From Pseudomonadota bacterium (GTDB lineage Bacteria; Pseudomonadota; Alphaproteobacteria; Micropepsales; Micropepsaceae), in contig JAJZDZ010000020.1 in NCBI GenBank assembly GCA_021851325.1, positions 1-52,156 of the forward strand: DNA of 52,156 nucleotides, given 5' to 3'. Position numbers and translations under genes: made by a program. The stretch's first letter is position 1. Each line of letters begins with the position of its first letter. Positions 18,449 through 26,931 of the stretch are shown here, one piece after another. The notes below the pieces were generated by a model. That model was not told where the DNA came from, ran no database searches, and worked only from the letters and a program-made list of their open reading frames with translations.

Positions 18449-18913
18449 TCACTTGGCGCTGAGACGGGTTTTGACGCTGGCGGATGCCTTGGCAAAATCC
18501 ATGGTGCCGGCATGGCGCTCCTTCAGATAGGCCATCACCGTACCCATCTCTTTCATTGATCCGGCGCCGGTGGCGGCAATCGCCGCCTCGATCGCGGCAC
18601 TGACCTCGTCCTCCCCCATCTGACGAGGCAGAAACTCCCGGATGATGCCGATTTCCGCGCGCTCCTGCTCGGCCAGCTCCGGCCGTCCGCCGGCCTCGTA
18701 GGTCGCCGCCGATTCCTCGCGCTGCTTGATCATTTTGGCGAGGACATTGAGGAGTTCCTCGTCGCTGACCAGCTCGCGGCTGGTTTCGCTGCGCGCCGCG
18801 ATGTCGCGGTCCTTGATCCCTGCCAGCACCATGCGCAGAGTTCCCACGCGGCGCACGTCCTTGGCTTTCATTGCCTCTTTGAGTGCGGCATTGAGGCTGT
18901 CGCGCAGGCCCAT
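18449..18913 (-). CDS. GatB/YqeY domain protein
   Basis: 154-residue helical protein of the YqeY family, related to the tRNA-binding tail domain of GatB amidotransferase; its own role is not settled. Recognisable segments: MGLRDSLNAALKEAMKAKD, RMVLAGIKDRDIAAR, IKQREESAATYEAGGRPELAEQE, FLPRQMGEDEV and GSMKEMGTVMAYLKE. The ATG at 18913 is strongly favoured by GAAGGAG 7-13 nt upstream; longer versions lack this. It is divergent from carA, as in many alphaproteobacteria, and upstream of the GNAT gene and dnaG. Confidence 0.93.
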   Translation of the reverse strand: MGLRDSLNAALKEAMKAKDVRRVGTLRMVLAGIKDRDIAARSETSRELVSDEELLNVLAKMIKQREESAATYEAGGRPELAEQERAEIGIIREFLPRQMGEDEVSAAIEAAIAATGAGSMKEMGTVMAYLKERHAGTMDFAKASASVKTRLSAK

Positions 18914-19060
18914 GATCTGCTCCTTCAAAGCGTATCCAGCGCTGATTTTAGCGGGCTGGCAGGCGGCAAGGCAACGCGGCGGCATGAACCTGCGTCTGCA
19001 CGCTTGACCCCAAACCGGCTCATTCCTATTTTCCCGCAAATCGCGAAGGACATCCCCACC

Positions 19061-20239
19061 ATGGCCGATATCACGCCTGATCCCGCTGCGCAGACAGCGG
19101 GCAAAGCTTCGCGCGCTACTGCCTTGCTCGTGCTAGCCGATGGAACTGTTTTCGAGGGCCAAGGCTTTGGTGCAGCCACCCAGGCGGTGGGCGAAGTCTG
19201 CTTCAACACCGCAATGTCAGGGTATCAGGAAATCCTCTCTGACCCCTCTTATGCGGGCCAGATCATCGCCTTCACCTTCCCTCACATCGGCATCGTCGGC
19301 ACCAACAGCGAGGATGTGGAAACGACGACACCGGTGGCCCGGGCCATGGTGGTGCGGGCTGATGCCGAACTCCCCTCCAACTGGCGCTCCCTGGCGACGC
19401 TGGATCAGTGGCTGAAGCAGCACCGGATTCCGGGCATTTCCGGCCTCGACACGCGGGCTCTGACCAATCGCATTCGCAAGAGTGGCATGCCACATGGGGT
19501 CGTAGCCCATGCCCCGGACGGGCGCTTTGACCTGCCGGCCCTCGTCAAGATGGCGCAGGGCTTTCCTGGCCTGGTCGGGCTTGATCTGGCCAAGGAGGTG
19601 AGCTGCCGACAAATGTATCGCTGGGATGAGACCCCCTGGGTCCATGGCGACGGCTATGGCGCGCAGAGTACACCAAGCTGGCGGGCGGTGGTCATCGATT
19701 ATGGCGTCAAGCGCAACATTCTGCGGCTTCTGGCTGGCCATGGCGCGGACGTGATCGTGCTGCCGGCGGACGCGACCTACGACGATGTGATGCGCCAGTC
19801 GCCGGATGGCGTCCTTCTCTCCAACGGCCCCGGCGATCCGGACGCGACCGGCAGCTATGCGCTGAAGACGATCCGCGGTCTGATCGACGCCGGCATGCCC
19901 ACGTTCGGTATCTGTCTTGGTCACCAATTGCTGTCCCTGGCCCTCGGCGCGCAGACCCGCAAAATGGCGCAGGGTCATCATGGTGCCAATCACCCGGTCA
20001 AGGATCTTGAAACCGGCAAGGTTGAGATCGTCTCGATGAACCATGGCTTCACCGTGGATTCGCAGAGCCTGCCCAAAGGGCTGATCGAAACCCATGTCTC
20101 GCTGTTCGATGGCAGCAATTGTGGTCTGAGGCTCGAGGGCCGGCCCATATTCTCGGTGCAGTATCACCCCGAGGCATCGCCTGGACCGATGGATTCCCAT
20201 TATCTGTTCGAGCGTTTTGCGCAGTCAGCACGGCGCTGA
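19061..20239 (+). CDS. carA: Carbamoyl-phosphate synthase small (glutaminase) subunit
   Basis: Supplies ammonia from glutamine to the large subunit for carbamoyl phosphate, feeding arginine and pyrimidine synthesis. The 392-residue protein has the N-terminal CPSase_sm domain (DGTVFEGQGFGA, FNTAMSGYQEILSDPSY) and a C-terminal class I glutaminase with the nucleophile in GICLGHQLLSLALG and His/Glu in QYHPEASPGP. The ATG at 19061 is preferred over 19004 because GAAGGA lies upstream and the longer form adds no family residues. carB is not adjacent: the next gene, fabI, is convergent. Confidence 0.96.
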   Translation: MADITPDPAAQTAGKASRATALLVLADGTVFEGQGFGAATQAVGEVCFNTAMSGYQEILSDPSYAGQIIAFTFPHIGIVGTNSEDVETTTPVARAMVVRADAELPSNWRSLATLDQWLKQHRIPGISGLDTRALTNRIRKSGMPHGVVAHAPDGRFDLPALVKMAQGFPGLVGLDLAKEVSCRQMYRWDETPWVHGDGYGAQSTPSWRAVVIDYGVKRNILRLLAGHGADVIVLPADATYDDVMRQSPDGVLLSNGPGDPDATGSYALKTIRGLIDAGMPTFGICLGHQLLSLALGAQTRKMAQGHHGANHPVKDLETGKVEIVSMNHGFTVDSQSLPKGLIETHVSLFDGSNCGLRLEGRPIFSVQYHPEASPGPMDSHYLFERFAQSARR

Positions 20240-20255
20240 GGCGCAGGTACCCGGC

Positions 20256-21116
20256 CTAGACCGTGGTCTCGCTGCCGAGACTGTCTGCGGTCGGCTGCCA
20301 GCCCTTGAGTTCGGTGGTCGCGGGCATGCCCACCACGTTGAATCCGGAATCGACGTAATGAATTTCGCCGGTGACGCCCGCAGCCAGCGTGCTCAGCAGG
20401 TAGAGTGCGGCGCCCCCCACATGATCGAGCTCGATCGATTTTCCGAGCGGTGATTGCGCCTTGGTCCATTTGAACACGGTCCGCGCATCGCCCACGGCGC
20501 TGCCGGCGAGTGTGCGCATGGGGCCGGCCGAAATCGCATTCACCCGGATGCCGTCGCGCCCTAGGTCTGCAGCCAGATAACGCACGCTGGCTTCCAGGGC
20601 AGCTTTGGCAACGCCCATGACATTGTAGTTGGGCATGACCCGCTGCGCCCCCAGATAGGACAGGGTTACCATCGCGCCGCCCCGATGCCCGGCCGCGGTC
20701 GACATCAGCCGTGCCGCCCGCTGGGCCACCGCGGTAAAGGAATAGCAGGAGATATCGAGCGTGCGGCGGAAATTGCCGCGGCTGGTGTCGACATAGCGCC
20801 CCTTCAGCTCTTCCTTGTCGGAAAAGGCAATGGCATGCACCAGAAAATCAAGCTGTCCCCATTCCCGGGCCAGGGTGGCAAAGACGGCATCAAGCTGGGC
20901 ATCGTCTTCAACATCCGCCGGCATGATCAGCGTTGAGCCGATCGATGCAGCCAGCGGCTTGAGGCGTTTGGCTTGCGCCTCGCCCTGGTAGGTGAATGCG
21001 ATCTGCGCTCCGGCCTGTGCCAGCATCCGCGCAATTCCCCAGGCGATGGAATGATCATTGGCGACGCCCATTACGAGGCCGCGCCGCCCTGCCATCATGC
21101 CCTGTTCGTCGGCCAT
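20256..21116 (-). CDS. fabI: Enoyl-[acyl-carrier-protein] reductase (NADH) FabI
   Basis: Last step of each fatty acid elongation cycle. The 286-residue short-chain dehydrogenase-like protein has the FabI-type cofactor loop GLVMGVANDHSIAWGIA and the Tyr/Lys catalytic spacing in MPNYNVMGVAKAALEASVRYLA, followed by AISAGPMRTLA. The ATG at 21116 begins MADEQGMMAGRRGLVMGV and has GAAGGG upstream; a longer frame to 21173 is less likely. It is third in the fabA-fabB-fabI cluster, 75 nt after fabB. Confidence 0.95.
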   Translation of the reverse strand: MADEQGMMAGRRGLVMGVANDHSIAWGIARMLAQAGAQIAFTYQGEAQAKRLKPLAASIGSTLIMPADVEDDAQLDAVFATLAREWGQLDFLVHAIAFSDKEELKGRYVDTSRGNFRRTLDISCYSFTAVAQRAARLMSTAAGHRGGAMVTLSYLGAQRVMPNYNVMGVAKAALEASVRYLAADLGRDGIRVNAISAGPMRTLAGSAVGDARTVFKWTKAQSPLGKSIELDHVGGAALYLLSTLAAGVTGEIHYVDSGFNVVGMPATTELKGWQPTADSLGSETTV

Positions 21117-21191
21117 CCTGATTACCCTTCGCCGGTGCGCCGAAACGGGCCGTTGCCGCGCCCCACCCGGCAATAAAACGTGGTTTGTGCG

Positions 21192-22409
21192 TTAGAGGCG
21201 TCGGAATACCAACGAGGCATTGGTACCGCCGAAACCGAAACTGTTGGACATTGCCGTCTCGAGTGCGACACCGTCGATGCGCTGGCGGACGATGTTGGCA
21301 TCACCGACCGCCGGATCGAGTTCGTCGATATTGGCACTCTCGCAGATGAACCCATGCTGCATCATCAGCAGCGTGTAGATGGCTTCGTGCACGCCGGCCG
21401 CGCCCTGACTGTGGCCGGTCAGCGATTTGGTCGCGCTGATCGGCGGCATGGCCGCGCCAAACACGTCGCGGATCGCCTGAATTTCCGGGACATCGCCAAC
21501 CGGTGTCGAGGTCGCGTGTGGATTGATGTAATCGATCCGGGTGCCTGCCTGGGCGAGTGCCATCTTCATGCAGCGCACCGCTCCTTCGCCGGACGGCGCC
21601 ACCATGTCGGCGCCGTCGGCGGTGGCCCCGTAGCCCACCAGCTCGGCATAGATTTTAGCGCCACGCGCCTTGGCGTGCTCGAGTTCCTCGAGCACGACGA
21701 TCCCGCCGCCGCCAGAAATCACAAAACCGTCGCGATCGACATCATAGGCCCGGCTTGCCTTTTGCGGCGTGGCGTTGCGCTTGGACGACATCGCACCCAT
21801 GGCATCGAACAGCACCGACAAGGTCCAGTCGAGTTCTTCGCCACCGCCGGCAAACATGATGTCCTGCTTGCCCCACTGGATCAGTTCGGCCGCGTTACCG
21901 ATGCAGTTGGCCGAGGTCGAGCAGGCTGAACTGATCGAGTAGTTGACGCCTTTGGTCTTGAACCAGGTCGACAGATTGGCCGAGCAGGTTGAGGACATGG
22001 CTTTGGGAACGGCAAAAGGACCGACCCTCTTGGGGCCCTTGCCAGGCTCGCGGGTTACATCCGCGGCAGCAACGATGGCCCGTGTCGATGGTCCGCCGGA
22101 ACCGACGATAAGGCCGGTGCGCTCATGACTGACCTCGCCCGCTTCCAGGCCCGCATCGCGGATAGCTTGCGTCATCGCCAGAAACGCATAGGCCGCACCG
22201 TCACCCATGAACCGTCTGGCGCGCCGATCGACTGCGGCATCGACATCGAGCTTGATGCTGCCATGAACCTGGGAACGAAACCCCAGGCGGGCATATTCTT
22301 CGCAGGCAACGATGCCCGAGCGGGCCTCGCGCAGTGACTGGGTGACCTCGGCGGCATCGTTGCCAATGGAAGAGACAATCCCAAGCCCGGTAATGGCGAC
22401 GCGCCTCAT
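21192..22409 (-). CDS. fabB: Beta-ketoacyl-ACP synthase I (FabB)
   Basis: Elongates unsaturated and saturated acyl-ACPs. The 405-residue thiolase-fold enzyme has the Cys-His-His triad of [18 protein letters not shown] (nucleophile), [11 protein letters not shown] and [12 protein letters not shown], plus the C-terminal [14 protein letters not shown]. Pairing with fabA directly upstream supports the FabB rather than FabF assignment, since FabA and FabB together define the anaerobic unsaturated fatty acid route. The gap to fabA is 84 nt. Confidence 0.95.
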   Translation of the reverse strand: MRRVAITGLGIVSSIGNDAAEVTQSLREARSGIVACEEYARLGFRSQVHGSIKLDVDAAVDRRARRFMGDGAAYAFLAMTQAIRDAGLEAGEVSHERTGLIVGSGGPSTRAIVAAADVTREPGKGPKRVGPFAVPKAMSSTCSANLSTWFKTKGVNYSISSACSTSANCIGNAAELIQWGKQDIMFAGGGEELDWTLSVLFDAMGAMSSKRNATPQKASRAYDVDRDGFVISGGGGIVVLEELEHAKARGAKIYAELVGYGATADGADMVAPSGEGAVRCMKMALAQAGTRIDYINPHATSTPVGDVPEIQAIRDVFGAAMPPISATKSLTGHSQGAAGVHEAIYTLLMMQHGFICESANIDELDPAVGDANIVRQRIDGVALETAMSNSFGFGGTNASLVFRRL

Positions 22410-22493
22410 CGCAACAAATTTCCTCCCATTCGTCCCGTCCGATGGTGACGATCTGCTAGCAGACAGATCGGGATCTTATGGTATGCGCGCAGG

Positions 22494-23021
22494 TCATGCC
22501 GAGACCGGCTGCTGGCCGTCACGGAACAGTCCCACGCGCAGATCCTGGACCTCATAGATGGTATCCCCGTCCACCTTCATGATGCCATCGGCAATGCCGA
22601 CCACGAGCTTGCGCATGATGACGCGCTTGAAGTCGACGCAATAGCTGACGAGGCGATGGGAGGGCAGCACCATGCCCGAAAGCTTGACCTGGCCGACGCC
22701 AAGTGCCCGGCCCCGGCCCAGTCCCCCCATCCAGCCAAGGAAGAAGCCCGCCATCTGCCACAGCGCGTCCAGGCCAAGGCAGCCGGGCATGACCGGATCA
22801 TCCTGGAAATGACACTTGAAGAACCACAGGTCCGGCTTGATGTCGAATTCGGCTTCGACCGAACCCTTGCCATGCACGCCACCGCTGTCGGTGATTCTGG
22901 TGATGCGGTCCAGCATCAGCATGGGTGGCAAAGGCAGGCGGGCATTGCCGGGGCCGAATAGTTCACCGCGGGCGCAGGCCAGCAACCCATCCTTGTCGAA
23001 ACTCTGTTCCTTCTGCGCCAT
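22494..23021 (-). CDS. fabA: 3-hydroxydecanoyl-ACP dehydratase/isomerase FabA
   Basis: Hot-dog-fold enzyme that dehydrates 3-hydroxydecanoyl-ACP and isomerises the product to the cis-3 form, starting unsaturated fatty acid synthesis. The 175-residue protein is of standard length, with the active-site His in [20 protein letters not shown] and the FabA-specific GFFLGWMGG. It is first gene of the fabA-fabB-fabI cluster and divergent from irr. The intergenic region holds an 8-bp hairpin close to fabA and an ICE-type palindrome 72-100 nt from its start, so iron-dependent control by Irr is possible. Confidence 0.97.
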   Translation of the reverse strand: MAQKEQSFDKDGLLACARGELFGPGNARLPLPPMLMLDRITRITDSGGVHGKGSVEAEFDIKPDLWFFKCHFQDDPVMPGCLGLDALWQMAGFFLGWMGGLGRGRALGVGQVKLSGMVLPSHRLVSYCVDFKRVIMRKLVVGIADGIMKVDGDTIYEVQDLRVGLFRDGQQPVSA

Positions 23022-23059
23022 CTCACTCGCCCACCCGGTTACAATCGCATCACACGTTT

Positions 23060-23078
23060 AGCCCTGGAGGCCAGGGCT
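23060..23078. repeat. Hairpin in the fabA leader
   Basis: Arms AGCCCTGG and CCAGGGCT (8 bp) flank an AGG loop, about 40 nt upstream of the fabA start on the - strand and just downstream of the ICE-like dyad. It would lie in the 5' untranslated region of fabA. Confidence 0.5.
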
Positions 23079-23092
23079 TGGCAGCCCCAATT

Positions 23093-23121
23093 TTGTTTGT
23101 TAGAAACATTCTAAGAAACAA
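23093..23121. promoter_or_regulatory. ICE-type Irr operator between fabA and irr
   Basis: The core TTAGAAACATTCTAA (23100-23114) is a perfect dyad with a 3-nt centre and matches the iron control element form TTTAGAAnnnTTCTAAA. The dyad extends to 13-bp arms with one mismatch, TTGTTT at the left edge and AAACAA at the right. It sits 72 nt from the fabA start and 110 nt from the chosen irr start. The likely binder is the Irr protein encoded next door. Confidence 0.8.
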
Positions 23122-23140
23122 CGGGTCGGCTGCACCTTAG

Positions 23141-23173
23141 CAGACTTGCAAGCCGAGTGTCAGCCTTGCAAGT
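23141..23173. promoter_or_regulatory. Paired CTTGCAAG sites in the irr promoter
   Basis: Two copies of the 8-bp palindrome CTTGCAAG at 23145-23152 and 23165-23172 are exactly 20 bp apart, two helical turns, within longer direct repeats CAGnCTTGCAAG. TTGCAA of the first copy could serve as -35 and AAGTAT at the second as -10 for irr, placing both copies on the promoter. The binding protein is unknown. Confidence 0.55.
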
Positions 23174-23230
23174 ATTGTTCTGCACCAAGGTGAATCGTCC
23201 CGTCGTCTGATGGAGTTTGGAGCCACGCCG

Positions 23231-23653
23231 ATGGCCGAAAAGGCTGCCCACGCCTCTGCCGATCTGTGCCAGCGCTTGCGCGCCGCCGCGCTGCGTCCGA
23301 CGCGTCAGCGTCTGGTGCTGGCGGAGCTGCTGTTTGCCCGCGGCCACCGTCATGTCACCGCTGAAGCCCTGCATGCCGAGGCGACCCGCGCCGGCATCGG
23401 CGTGTCGCTGGCCACGGTCTACAACACCCTGCACCAGTTCACCGCGGCAGGCATCCTGCGTCAGGTTGCCGTAGATGCGACGCGCACCTATTTCGACACC
23501 AATGTCGACGCCCACCAGCATTTCTATGTCGAGGACAGCAGCATGCTGATCGACATTCCCGGCGACAGCATTGCCGTCAGCGGCCTGCCGCAGCCGCCCA
23601 AGGGCACGCGCATTGATCGGGTCGACGTCGTGGTGCGTATCAGCAAGGCCTGA
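23231..23653 (+). CDS. irr: Iron response regulator Irr (Fur family)
   Basis: Alphaproteobacterial Fur-family regulator that senses iron through haem and binds ICE motifs. From the ATG at 23231 the protein is 140 residues: a winged helix (LRPTRQRLVLAELLF, SLATVYNTLHQF) and a dimerisation part. The Irr-type diagnostic is TYFDTNVDAHQHFYVEDSSMLIDIP, where Fur has its metal ligands and CxxC pairs; here the histidine cluster is HQH rather than the HHH of rhizobial Irr. The chosen ATG has GGAG 9 nt upstream; an ATG at 23210 has none. It is divergent from fabA, with ICE dyads on both sides. Confidence 0.9.
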   Translation: MAEKAAHASADLCQRLRAAALRPTRQRLVLAELLFARGHRHVTAEALHAEATRAGIGVSLATVYNTLHQFTAAGILRQVAVDATRTYFDTNVDAHQHFYVEDSSMLIDIPGDSIAVSGLPQPPKGTRIDRVDVVVRISKA

Positions 23654-23676
23654 CCACCGGTCCGCAAGCAATCTTC

Positions 23677-23693
23677 TTTAGAATTATTCTAAA
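23677..23693 (+). promoter_or_regulatory. Perfect ICE box upstream of the rubrerythrin operon
   Basis: TTTAGAATTATTCTAAA has perfect 7-bp arms around a 3-nt centre and fits the Irr iron control element consensus. TTGACA begins 4 nt later (23697-23702) and may be the -35 of the rubrerythrin promoter, though no good -10 is visible at 16-18 nt. It lies 107 nt before the rubrerythrin ATG. Irr normally represses at such sites when iron is scarce, so the operon is expected to be iron-induced. Confidence 0.82.
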
Positions 23694-23799
23694 CTGTTGA
23701 CAGCGATGGTGCGAACAGGGCAAGTTGCCCGCGCCCGCAAGGCCCGCCTCTGGCAGAGAGCGGCACGACCCCTTGCGCAGCTGCAAAAGGAGAACTCCC

Positions 23800-24222
23800 A
23801 TGGCTGCCCTGAAAGGCTCCAAGACTGCAAAAAATCTGGCCGACGCTTTCGCTGGCGAGAGCCAGGCCAATCGTCGCTACCTCTACTTCGCGCAAAAGGC
23901 GGACATCGAGGGCTACAATGACGTCTCGACCGTCTTTCGTTCCACGGCCGAGGGCGAAACCGGCCACGCCCATGGTCACCTCGAATTCCTCGAGGCCGTT
24001 GGCGATCCGGCGACCGGTCAACCCATCGGTGACACGGCCCTTAACCTGAAGGCCGCCATCGCAGGCGAAACCCACGAATACACCGACATGTATCCGGGGA
24101 TGGCCAAGACCGCTCGCGAAGAAGGTTTCGACGAAATCGCGGACTGGTTCGAAACCCTGGCCAAGGCTGAAAAGTCGCACGCCGGCCGCTTCCAGAAAGC
24201 CCTCGATTCGCTGGGCAAGTAA
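23800..24222 (+). CDS. Rubrerythrin (ferritin-like diiron domain only)
   Basis: 140-residue four-helix diiron protein, probably a peroxide reductase or iron-handling protein in the cytosol. Diiron carboxylates are visible in the pattern [22 protein letters not shown] ... [17 protein letters not shown] ... [16 protein letters not shown] ... [12 protein letters not shown]. It has no C-terminal rubredoxin domain, so electrons must come from a partner. AAGGAGAA is ideally placed before the ATG at 23800; longer frames start in the promoter. First gene of the operon with the GlpC-like Fe-S protein and DUF3501; a strong hairpin follows its stop. An ICE box lies upstream. Confidence 0.93.
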   Translation: MAALKGSKTAKNLADAFAGESQANRRYLYFAQKADIEGYNDVSTVFRSTAEGETGHAHGHLEFLEAVGDPATGQPIGDTALNLKAAIAGETHEYTDMYPGMAKTAREEGFDEIADWFETLAKAEKSHAGRFQKALDSLGK

Positions 24223-24230
24223 CTCCCTGG

Positions 24231-24257
24231 CGGCGCAGCACCCTTGGTGCTGCGCCG
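24231..24257 (+). terminator. 12-bp perfect stem-loop after rubrerythrin
   Basis: Arms CGGCGCAGCACC and GGTGCTGCGCCG with a 3-nt loop start 8 nt past the rubrerythrin stop. It is a very stable RNA hairpin inside the presumed operon. No T-run follows, so it may act as a partial terminator or as a 3' stabiliser that raises rubrerythrin mRNA over the distal genes. Confidence 0.6.
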
Positions 24258-24319
24258 TCCATGGCCGCAGGAGCCAATCCTCACGCGGCCCGACAGATAC
24301 CAAACCCTGATGGTGGACC

Positions 24320-25687
24320 ATGTCTCGCGAAGGCAGTCTTGATGCGCCAACCCGCCACGCGCTCGCCTGGCGTGATGCGGAATTCTACGACACGGACAAG
24401 ATCGACGCCGAAATGCGTCGGGTGTTTGACATCTGTCACGGCTGTCGGCGCTGCTTCAATTTGTGCGATTCCTTCCCCCGTCTGTTCGATCTGATCGACA
24501 ATTCCGACAGCGGCGAAATGGACGCCGTGCCGTCAGAGGCGTTCCCGTCCGTGGTCGAAGCCTGCACGCTTTGCGACATGTGCTTCATGACCAAGTGTCC
24601 CTACGTGCCGCCTCACGAATTCAATCTCGATTTTCCCCATCTGATGCTGCGCTACCGGGCTGCCGAGGTTAAATCTGGCAAGAAGGACTTCACCTCCCAG
24701 CAGCTGGCCGAGATGGACCGCAACGGACGCATCGGCAGCCTTGCCGCCCCGCTCGTCAACTGGGCCAGCAAGAAGGACAACCGGCTGACCCGCGGGGTCT
24801 TGAGCGCCACCGCCGGCATCGATCGCGATGCCAACCTGCCCAAATTTCACCATCGCACGTTCATGGGTGCAGACCGGCGCGCGCCGCTGTCGCCAAATGC
24901 CGCCGCCCCCGCCTTTGGTCAGCGCAAGGTCGCCCTCTTTGCCACCTGCTTCGTCAATTACAACAAACCCGACACCGGCATGGATGCCCGGGCCGTCCTC
25001 AATCATCTCGGTGTTGAGACCAGAGCCTGCTATCCGGGTTGCTGCGGCATGCCCTTTCTCGAGCAGGCCGAACTAGACCGCGTTGCCCGGCAGGCCGAAA
25101 CCGTGGCCAAAGAACTCTGCGTCTTGATCGATGACGGCTACGACATCGTCACCCTGACCGCATCCTGCGGGCTGATGCTCAAATTCGAGTGGCCGCTGAT
25201 CGTTCCGGAAAATCCCGACGTACAGCGTCTCAGCCAGCACTGCTTCGACATCAATGAATATGTCGTCGATATCGCCAAGACGTTTGGCCTGCCGGCGCCT
25301 CTGACCCCACTGCCAGACGGCGTCACCGTCCATTTACCCTGTCACGCCCGTGCGCAGAACATGGGGCCCAAGGCTGCGGAAATGCTCCGTCTCATTCCCG
25401 ATACGCCGGTAGACGTGATCGAGCGCTGTTCAGGCCATGGCGGCACCTTTGGCGTCATGCGTCAGAGCCATGAAACTGCCATGAAAGTCGGGCGGCCAGT
25501 GTTCCGCACTGCACTCAGCCAGGCCCGCGGCCACATCGCCTCCGATTGTCCGCTGGCCGCCTTGCATATCGTCAGTGGCGCTCAAGCGCTGGCCGCCAAG
25601 GAAGGCAAGGCCTTCGCGCCGAAGGACGCCGAGCACCCCATCCAGATCTTTGCCCGCGCCTGCGGTCTGAAAGGAGAGCGGTCATGA
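24320..25687 (+). CDS. GlpC/HdrB-like iron-sulfur protein
   Basis: 455-residue predicted electron-transfer protein. The N-terminus carries two 4Fe-4S ferredoxin motifs: [11 protein letters not shown] (about 39-49) and [13 protein letters not shown] (about 82-94). The C-terminal half has two cysteine-rich (CCG) domains as in heterodisulfide reductase subunit B and GlpC: CFVNYN ... [14 protein letters not shown] and [11 protein letters not shown] ... [14 protein letters not shown]. In the second, the expected CCG is CSG. It lies between rubrerythrin and DUF3501, overlapping the latter (ATGA). Inference: it passes electrons to rubrerythrin or oxidises/reduces a small molecule; the true substrate is unknown. 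Confidence 0.88.
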   Translation: MSREGSLDAPTRHALAWRDAEFYDTDKIDAEMRRVFDICHGCRRCFNLCDSFPRLFDLIDNSDSGEMDAVPSEAFPSVVEACTLCDMCFMTKCPYVPPHEFNLDFPHLMLRYRAAEVKSGKKDFTSQQLAEMDRNGRIGSLAAPLVNWASKKDNRLTRGVLSATAGIDRDANLPKFHHRTFMGADRRAPLSPNAAAPAFGQRKVALFATCFVNYNKPDTGMDARAVLNHLGVETRACYPGCCGMPFLEQAELDRVARQAETVAKELCVLIDDGYDIVTLTASCGLMLKFEWPLIVPENPDVQRLSQHCFDINEYVVDIAKTFGLPAPLTPLPDGVTVHLPCHARAQNMGPKAAEMLRLIPDTPVDVIERCSGHGGTFGVMRQSHETAMKVGRPVFRTALSQARGHIASDCPLAALHIVSGAQALAAKEGKAFAPKDAEHPIQIFARACGLKGERS

Positions 25688-26283
25688 CCACCAACCTGCA
25701 GCGCATCCTGCCCGAGGCGCTGATGCCCCTCGACGAATATGCCCAGAAGCGCACCCTCATCCGCAAGCACATGGTCGAGCTGAAGCGCGACCGCCGTCTT
25801 GCGGTGGGCCCGTTTGCCACCTTTCACTTTGAAAACTACGAGACAATGTGGGCCCAGGTCATGGAGATGCTGCACATTGAAAAGGGCGGCCCCGAGCAGA
25901 TCCAAGGCGAGCTCGATGCCTATAACCCGCTCATTCCCCAGGGCAGCGAACTGATCGCGACCTTGATGCTGGAAATCGAGGATCCCGCCCGTCGCAATCG
26001 CGAACTGGTGCGTCTGGCAGGCATCGAGACCTGCTGCTACATCGAACTGGGTAATCAGCGCCTTGCTGGATCCCCCACCGAGTATGGCGAACGCACCAGC
26101 GCGGACGGCAAGACGTCCTCGGTGCACTGGATCCGTTTTGCCTTCACCGCCACCCTGCGGCAGCAGTTTGCCAATCCCGCGGTTCCCGCTTTGCTCGGCA
26201 TCGCCCATCCCGCCTATGGTCATATCGCGGTCATTCCGCCTTCGACGCGCGCTGCGCTCAGCAAGGATTTCAGCGCCTCCTGA
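25684..26283 (+). CDS. DUF3501 family protein
   Basis: 199 residues, DUF3501. The opening ILPEALMPLDEYAQKRTLIRKHMVELKRDRRLAVGPFATFHFENYETMWAQV is characteristic, as is its position after rubrerythrin and a GlpC-like Fe-S protein, a trio found in many alphaproteobacteria. There is no signal peptide or membrane helix, so it is probably cytosolic. The mid-part TCCYIELG has paired cysteines and the sequence contains several histidines; no known catalytic motif is evident. The ATG at 25684 overlaps the previous stop by 4 nt, with GGAGAG upstream. Function is not described. Confidence 0.9.
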   Translation: MTTNLQRILPEALMPLDEYAQKRTLIRKHMVELKRDRRLAVGPFATFHFENYETMWAQVMEMLHIEKGGPEQIQGELDAYNPLIPQGSELIATLMLEIEDPARRNRELVRLAGIETCCYIELGNQRLAGSPTEYGERTSADGKTSSVHWIRFAFTATLRQQFANPAVPALLGIAHPAYGHIAVIPPSTRAALSKDFSAS

Positions 26284-26292
26284 CCTTCCGCC

Positions 26293-26931
26293 TCAGGCCT
26301 CCAGCTCAAGGGCAAGCAGGCGGCCGAGGCTACGGATCGCCGGCTCTGGCTCATCGACCTTGATCGTGGTCATGCCCAGTTCGCGCGCCGGTTTGAGATT
26401 GATGCCAAGATCGTCGAGGTAGATGCAGTCACGCGGATCGACCGCCAGAACCTCGCACATCTGCAGATAGATGCGTGGGTCGGGCTTTCGCACGCCGATT
26501 TTGGAGCTTTCCAGCACGGCATCGAACAGCGCCATGACGTCACCGCGATAGAGACGGTTATCCTGGGTCGTATCAGCACCGAGCCCTGGCACATTGTTGG
26601 TAATGCAGCCGGTCTTCAGCCCGGCCGCCTTGATGCGGCGCAGGGCCGTCACCATGTTCGCGCGCAACTCGCCAGCCAGGAGCCCCACCACATCCCGTCC
26701 AGGCACCTCATGGCCAAGGGCCCGGGCCTCAGCGGCAAAGGCGCGATCAAAGCCGTCAAGATCGATCTCTGCCCGTTCGAAACGCGCCCAGGCATTGTCG
26801 TGCGGATTGGTGGCGTTGAGCCCGCGAATGAAATTCTCCGGCAGGCGATGCGCCCGCTCATAGGCCGCAAACGCGGCAAAGGGCGAAGACGTAAAGACGC
26901 CGCCAAAATCGAACAGAACTGCGGTGATCAA
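26293..26931 (-). CDS. HAD family hydrolase (subfamily IA)
   Basis: 212-residue haloacid dehalogenase-superfamily protein; substrate unknown. Motif I is AVLFDFGGVF with nucleophile Asp8, but the second Asp of the DxD phosphatase motif is Gly; this DFGGV form is common in the epoxide-hydrolase-N/ACAD10-like group. Motif II is CITNN, motif III SSKIGVRKPDPRIY and motif IV IYLDDLGINLKPA. The stop lies 10 nt from that of the convergent DUF3501 gene. It is divergent from the carboxylesterase gene. Confidence 0.88.
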   Translation of the reverse strand: MITAVLFDFGGVFTSSPFAAFAAYERAHRLPENFIRGLNATNPHDNAWARFERAEIDLDGFDRAFAAEARALGHEVPGRDVVGLLAGELRANMVTALRRIKAAGLKTGCITNNVPGLGADTTQDNRLYRGDVMALFDAVLESSKIGVRKPDPRIYLQMCEVLAVDPRDCIYLDDLGINLKPARELGMTTIKVDEPEPAIRSLGRLLALELEA

